Part shown: piece after piece, positions 6,945 to 9,578 of the stretch
Position numbering within the stretch: the stretch's first letter is position 1
Layout of the letters: every line of letters begins with the position of its first letter
Source of the DNA: Candidatus Roizmanbacteria bacterium CG10_big_fil_rev_8_21_14_0_10_45_7
Lineage (GTDB): Bacteria; Patescibacteriota; Microgenomatia; UBA1406
Reading direction: 5' to 3'
DNA: 9,578 bases
NCBI GenBank assembly: GCA_002793745.1
Contig: PFEE01000040.1
Coordinates: 1,839-11,416, forward strand
Made by a program: the position numbers and the translations under genes
The notes under the pieces: generated by a model
What the model was told of the DNA's origin: nothing
Seen by the model: only the letters and a program-made list of their open reading frames with translations
Database searches by the model: none

Positions 6945-8399
6945 ATGAAAGAAGTACGACCACCGGTGATCGTTGTTGTTGGACATGTCGATCACGGAAA
7001 AACCACACTGCTAGATTCGATACGCAAAACCGACGTAGCTGCGGGTGAGGCGGGTGGTATTACCCAACGCATCGGTGCCTACGAAATTACGACCCCAGGA
7101 AAGCGACGCATTACCTTTATTGACACTCCCGGGCATGAGGTGTTTGGTAGCTTGCGTAAACGGGGCGTCACCACCGCTGATATTGCGCTTTTGGTAATAG
7201 CAGCAGACAGTTCGGTACAGCCGCAAACCCTTGAGTCGCTCGCTATTATTCGGGAAGCGGCTATCCCCTTTATTGTAGTCATTAATAAAATAGATCTTCC
7301 GAACGCTCTGCCCGAGAAGGTCATCAAAGACTTAAGTAAACGGAATGTTATTCTTGAAGGGCGCGGGGGCGACGTGCCGTATATTCAGATTTCAGCCAAA
7401 AGCGGACAGGGATTAGATACGCTGTTTGAACTTATCACCCTGGTTGCCGATATGCATGAGTTGGCCTACGACCCTGATGCTCCGGTTGAAGGTTTTGTGA
7501 TTGAGGTTAAAAAAGACAAACGGGGTATTATTCCCACACTCATCGTACGTAATGGAACACTGCGCGTGGGAAGCGTGGTCAACATTGAAAACCAGGACGT
7601 TAAAATACGGGCGCTATTTAACGATAAGGCGGTTGCGATAGACAGCGCTACGCCATCCATGCCGGTCGAACTTTTGGGTATGTCGAAGATGGTATCTGCC
7701 GGCGCATGGGTGGGAGTACAACCGACCATTGAATCGCTCAATCCCTCGCAACAGCTCGTGATTTCGTCGTCTACGACTTCTCAACCTACTGGCGGTACCG
7801 AAGGATTTGCTGACCAAAGTAAGAAATTTGCCTTTATTATTCGTGCCGACTCATATGGCTCGCTTGAGGTTATCCGCGAGCGGTTTAAGGAATATGAGGA
7901 AATACAGATCATAGATAGCGGTATTGGAGAGGCGACAGAAAGCGACATAGAGCGGGCAGTAGCAGCACAGGCGACCATCCTGCTGTTTAATGCCAGGATG
8001 AAGAAAGACATTCGTCAGAAAACTGAATCGCTGGGCGTAACCTTGTTTGAATTTTCACTGATGTATGAGCTTCTGGACGATATTGATGATCTTATTCTTG
8101 CTCTGAGGGCTAAGCGCGAAAAGGAAGCTCGCAAGGTGGGAGAGGGTAAAATCTTGGCGATATTTGAAAAGGGCCAAAATCGTATTGCCGGACTGAGGGT
8201 TAATGCCGGTAAGGTTGAGACGGGTTTGGTTGCCGAAATCGTACGGGGGAAGAAGATAGTGGGAGAATCAAAAGTAAAATCACTATATCAAAAAACAGAG
8301 CCTGTAGCAAGTGTTAAACGAGGAGAAGAGTGTGGTATAGTACTATCCGATAGTATTGACTTCAGCAAGGGCGACATGGTAAAATGGTATCTACCATGA
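6945..8399 (+). CDS. infB: Translation initiation factor IF-2, short form
   Basis: The GTPase that brings fMet-tRNA to the 30S subunit and promotes 50S joining. At 484 aa it begins almost directly with the G domain and lacks the long N-terminal region of E. coli IF-2 (890 aa). Seen: G1 GHVDHGKT (13-20), switch I GGITQRIGAY (37-46), G3 DTPGHEVF (60-67), G4 NKID (114-117), G5 SAKSG (150-154); the domain II beta-barrel (about 175-265); the domain III form FAFIIRADSYGSLEVI; and the C-terminal fMet-tRNA-binding domain with GQNRIAGLRVNAG and GEECGIVL. The ATG at 6945 leaves only about seven residues before the G-domain core. AAAAGGA at 6927-6933 is a plausible, slightly distant ribosome binding site. 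The TGA stop shares ATGA with the next gene, implying coupling. rbfA, usually next, is missing here. Confidence 0.97.
   Translation: MKEVRPPVIVVVGHVDHGKTTLLDSIRKTDVAAGEAGGITQRIGAYEITTPGKRRITFIDTPGHEVFGSLRKRGVTTADIALLVIAADSSVQPQTLESLAIIREAAIPFIVVINKIDLPNALPEKVIKDLSKRNVILEGRGGDVPYIQISAKSGQGLDTLFELITLVADMHELAYDPDAPVEGFVIEVKKDKRGIIPTLIVRNGTLRVGSVVNIENQDVKIRALFNDKAVAIDSATPSMPVELLGMSKMVSAGAWVGVQPTIESLNPSQQLVISSSTTSQPTGGTEGFADQSKKFAFIIRADSYGSLEVIRERFKEYEEIQIIDSGIGEATESDIERAVAAQATILLFNARMKKDIRQKTESLGVTLFEFSLMYELLDDIDDLILALRAKREKEARKVGEGKILAIFEKGQNRIAGLRVNAGKVETGLVAEIVRGKKIVGESKVKSLYQKTEPVASVKRGEECGIVLSDSIDFSKGDMVKWYLP
8356..8385 (+). promoter_or_regulatory. Promoter-like element inside the infB 3' end, upstream of the DHH-family gene
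   Basis: A -35-like TTGACT (8356-8361, 5 of 6 consensus) and a -10-like TAAAAT (8380-8385, 5 of 6) are 18 bases apart, and TGG directly before the -10 box makes it an extended -10. A start would fall at about 8392, four bases before the ATG at 8396, echoing the nusA and PBP promoters. It lies in codons for the conserved IF-2 C-terminus, so coincidence is possible. If real, it lets the DHH-family gene be expressed apart from infB. Confidence 0.42.
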
Positions 8400-9346
8400 A
8401 TCAGGAACTTATTGAACTGATTAAACAAGCTAACTCAGTGCTCATTGTGCTGGGTAAAGGCGCAAAACGCGATTCGTTTGCCGCTGCCCTGGCGTTGTAT
8501 TTGTCCCTTATTCAAGAGGGTAAAATGGCACGGGTATGCACCGAAGCTCCTCAAAAAATCGCAGAAGGGCTTGCGGGAAGCGATAAGATTTCACCTGCCC
8601 TTGATTTGGGAGGTAACGTACTTAAAATCTCGTTTGCCTGTAAGGAAGACGCCGTTAATCAGGTTTCGTATAACACCACCGAAGACCGTTTTAATATTTT
8701 GGTTGAACCCCGTCAGGGAGGGCAGCCTATTGATGCAAAACAGGTTCAATTTAGCTATACCGGTGGAGCGGTTGACGCCATTATTGCGATTGACACTCCC
8801 AGCCTTGAACAACTGGGTTCACTCTATCTTGAAAATCCTGATATTTTTGTCCGTGAAAAAATCGTTAATATTGATCGACGCTTTGACAATAAACAATACG
8901 GCGCTTTTAACATTGTAGAAAAAGGCGCATCGTCAACATCGGAACTGGTAATGCAGTTACTGTTAGTATTGCGTATTCAGATGTCACCCGAAATTGCTAC
9001 TAATTTGTATGCCGGGTTGGTATCAGCAACTAATATGTTTACGTCATTTTCTACCAATGCCCAGTCATTTGATGCTGCCGCACAGCTGTTGAAAACAGGT
9101 GCGCGCAAGGCAACCACAGCACCGCCGGTCATGGGTGGAGGTATTCGCATGCCCACAAACCGTTTTGCGCCGCCATCTTCTCGCATGATGTCTTCACCGT
9201 TTATGGATGAAGATATGTTTATGGATAATGAGCAGAGCACTCCTATTGCCCCACCAGCGCAGTCGTCTCCGGTTTCGCAACAGCAACCGCCTACTGATTG
9301 GTTGAAACCCAAGCTGTACAAAAGCTCTGATGCCATAAAGCAATAA
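8396..9346 (+). CDS. Degenerate DHH-family (NrnA-like) protein lacking the catalytic triad
   Basis: A 316-aa protein with the DHH phosphoesterase fold pattern, in the operon position (after nusA-infB) where many bacteria carry the NrnA/RecJ-like DHH gene. Its metal ligands are largely lost. The motif I HxxPDxD region reads GKGAKRD (20-26), keeping only the last Asp; motif II AIDTPSLEQLG (131-141) keeps D133; motif III DHH is D160-R161-R162; SSTSE (179-183) is kept; the later GxxxDT-x2-F site is GLVSATNMF (207-215), without Asp. Oligonucleotide or cyclic-dinucleotide hydrolysis therefore looks unlikely, and a binding or structural role is inferred. In place of the DHHA1 domain there is a Pro/Ser/Met/Gln-rich tail (about 240-298) ending in DWLKPKLYK (301-309). 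The ATG at 8396 overlaps the infB stop (ATGA); an in-frame ATG at 8384 lies in the promoter-like element and adds four residues unlike a family start. Confidence 0.8.
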   Translation: MNQELIELIKQANSVLIVLGKGAKRDSFAAALALYLSLIQEGKMARVCTEAPQKIAEGLAGSDKISPALDLGGNVLKISFACKEDAVNQVSYNTTEDRFNILVEPRQGGQPIDAKQVQFSYTGGAVDAIIAIDTPSLEQLGSLYLENPDIFVREKIVNIDRRFDNKQYGAFNIVEKGASSTSELVMQLLLVLRIQMSPEIATNLYAGLVSATNMFTSFSTNAQSFDAAAQLLKTGARKATTAPPVMGGGIRMPTNRFAPPSSRMMSSPFMDEDMFMDNEQSTPIAPPAQSSPVSQQQPPTDWLKPKLYKSSDAIKQ

Positions 9347-9364
9347 TTCTGAAGATCCTTTAGG

Positions 9365-9393
9365 ACTTGTAGAGGACCTCTTTTTGATACAAT
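9365..9393 (+). promoter_or_regulatory. Extended -10 promoter for the PBP gene, with a spacer palindrome
   Basis: The -10 box TACAAT (9388-9393) is preceded by TGA (9385-9387), giving an extended -10. A -35 is weak: ACTTGT at 17-base spacing, or TTGTAG (9367-9372) at 15. Eight bases separate the -10 box from the ATG at 9402, so the mRNA would have a leader of about two bases. The spacer contains the palindrome AGAGGACCTCT (9371-9381). The whole 55-base gap after the DHH-family gene is occupied by these elements. Confidence 0.58.
9371..9385 (+). terminator. Short dyad plus T-run after the DHH-family gene (weak terminator or operator)
   Basis: AGAGGACCTCT is a perfect 11-base palindrome about a central A, directly followed by T residues (five in total through 9385). 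As RNA it gives only a 4-bp stem with a 3-base loop, which is weak for an intrinsic terminator. Because it lies between the -35 and -10 regions of the PBP promoter, it could equally be an operator. The sequence does not decide between them. Confidence 0.3.
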
Positions 9394-9401
9394 AGAAGTC
9401 T

Positions 9402-9578
9402 ATGCTCAATAAGCGTTGGTTTACGATTTTGACAATCGGAGGAACGATTCTCGCCGTACTGTTTATTATCGGAGTCATTTTTATTTTTAAGGATCTTCCG
9501 TCTCCTAACAACCTTGAAGAAAATGAAACGATTCCGTATTCTACCCACCTCTACGACCGCTCAGGCCGTCTCTTGTAT
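9402..9578 (+). CDS. Class A penicillin-binding protein (PBP1A-like), N-terminal fragment
   Basis: Fifty-nine codons run off the window end. The product starts MLNKRW, has one hydrophobic membrane segment (about residues 7-29), then FKDLPSPNNLEEN (29-41) and STHLYDRSGRLLY (47-59). This is the characteristic start of bifunctional peptidoglycan synthases: a cytoplasmic stub, a signal anchor, the short D-LPSP-x2-L linker, then the strand leading into the glycosyltransferase family 51 domain. The full protein would polymerise and cross-link peptidoglycan outside the membrane; those catalytic domains are not visible here. The ATG at 9402 is preceded by GAAG but is so close to the -10 box that a leaderless transcript is more likely. 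Identity rests on the N-terminal pattern alone, so a related GT51 protein without a transpeptidase domain cannot be excluded. Confidence 0.82.
   Translation, partial: MLNKRWFTILTIGGTILAVLFIIGVIFIFKDLPSPNNLEENETIPYSTHLYDRSGRLLY

Noticed and set aside
6928..6947. GATAAC before infB as a -10 box of another near-leaderless promoter.
   Set aside because: Only 4 of 6 matches to consensus, no -35 at suitable spacing, and the same bases contain the nusA stop and a plausible AAAAGGA ribosome binding site.
8445..8918. A 157-codon + strand frame overlapping the DHH-family gene.
   Set aside because: It overlaps the conserved DHH-like core in another frame, its translation is Leu/Pro/Arg-rich with no family match, and it has no credible start context.
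1..9578. Mobile elements, CRISPR arrays, tRNA or rRNA genes, and defence or toxin-antitoxin modules.
   Set aside because: I looked for repeats, transposase or integrase motifs and cloverleaf patterns and found none; the window is filled by housekeeping and envelope genes on one strand.

Overview
The window is a gene-dense stretch (over 97% coding, every gene on the + strand, no gene-free stretch over about 60 bases) that looks like a chromosome fragment of a reduced-genome bacterium of the Candidate Phyla Radiation (Patescibacteria), most likely Microgenomates-like. The case rests on compact versions of core proteins: a 326-aa NusA without C-terminal repeats, a 484-aa IF-2 without the long N-terminal region, and a 181-aa RecO without its zinc-binding C-terminus. 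It also rests on a DUF4012 protein, common in this radiation, and on an archaeal/eukaryotic-flavoured HisRS. The lineage is inferred by family resemblance from memory; no search was run. TAA, TAG and TGA all act as stops (recO and infB end in TGA, and infB shares an ATGA with the next gene), so the code is standard bacterial, not the UGA=Gly code of Gracilibacteria/SR1.

Layout: (1) 3-1025, 3' part of hisS. (2) 1033-3581, a surface-glycan pair: a minimal monotopic phosphoglycosyl transferase and a DUF4012 membrane-anchored protein. (3) 3595-5431, recO and single-chain glyS, overlapping by 17 bases. (4) 5434-5895, a small membrane-anchored protein of unknown function. (5) 5956-9346, a condensed nusA-infB-(DHH) translation/transcription operon. 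(6) 9402-9578, the start of a class A penicillin-binding protein, cut by the window end.

Genes from hisS to the small membrane protein are separated by 20 bases or less or overlap, and are probably co-transcribed. Real intergenic gaps exist only before nusA and before the PBP gene. Each holds a sigma70-like promoter whose -10 box (TACAAT) ends 7-8 bases before the ATG, predicting leaderless or nearly leaderless mRNAs. A third promoter-like element of similar geometry lies inside the end of infB, just before the DHH-family gene.

The most unusual items are the DHH-family protein, which keeps the fold motifs but has lost the DHH triad and most other metal ligands (a probable pseudo-phosphoesterase with a low-complexity tail); a GlyRS with a C2H2-like Cys2/His2 site and a divergent RPETAQ-type motif; and the near-leaderless promoter pattern. 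No mobile element, CRISPR array, RNA gene or defence system is visible.
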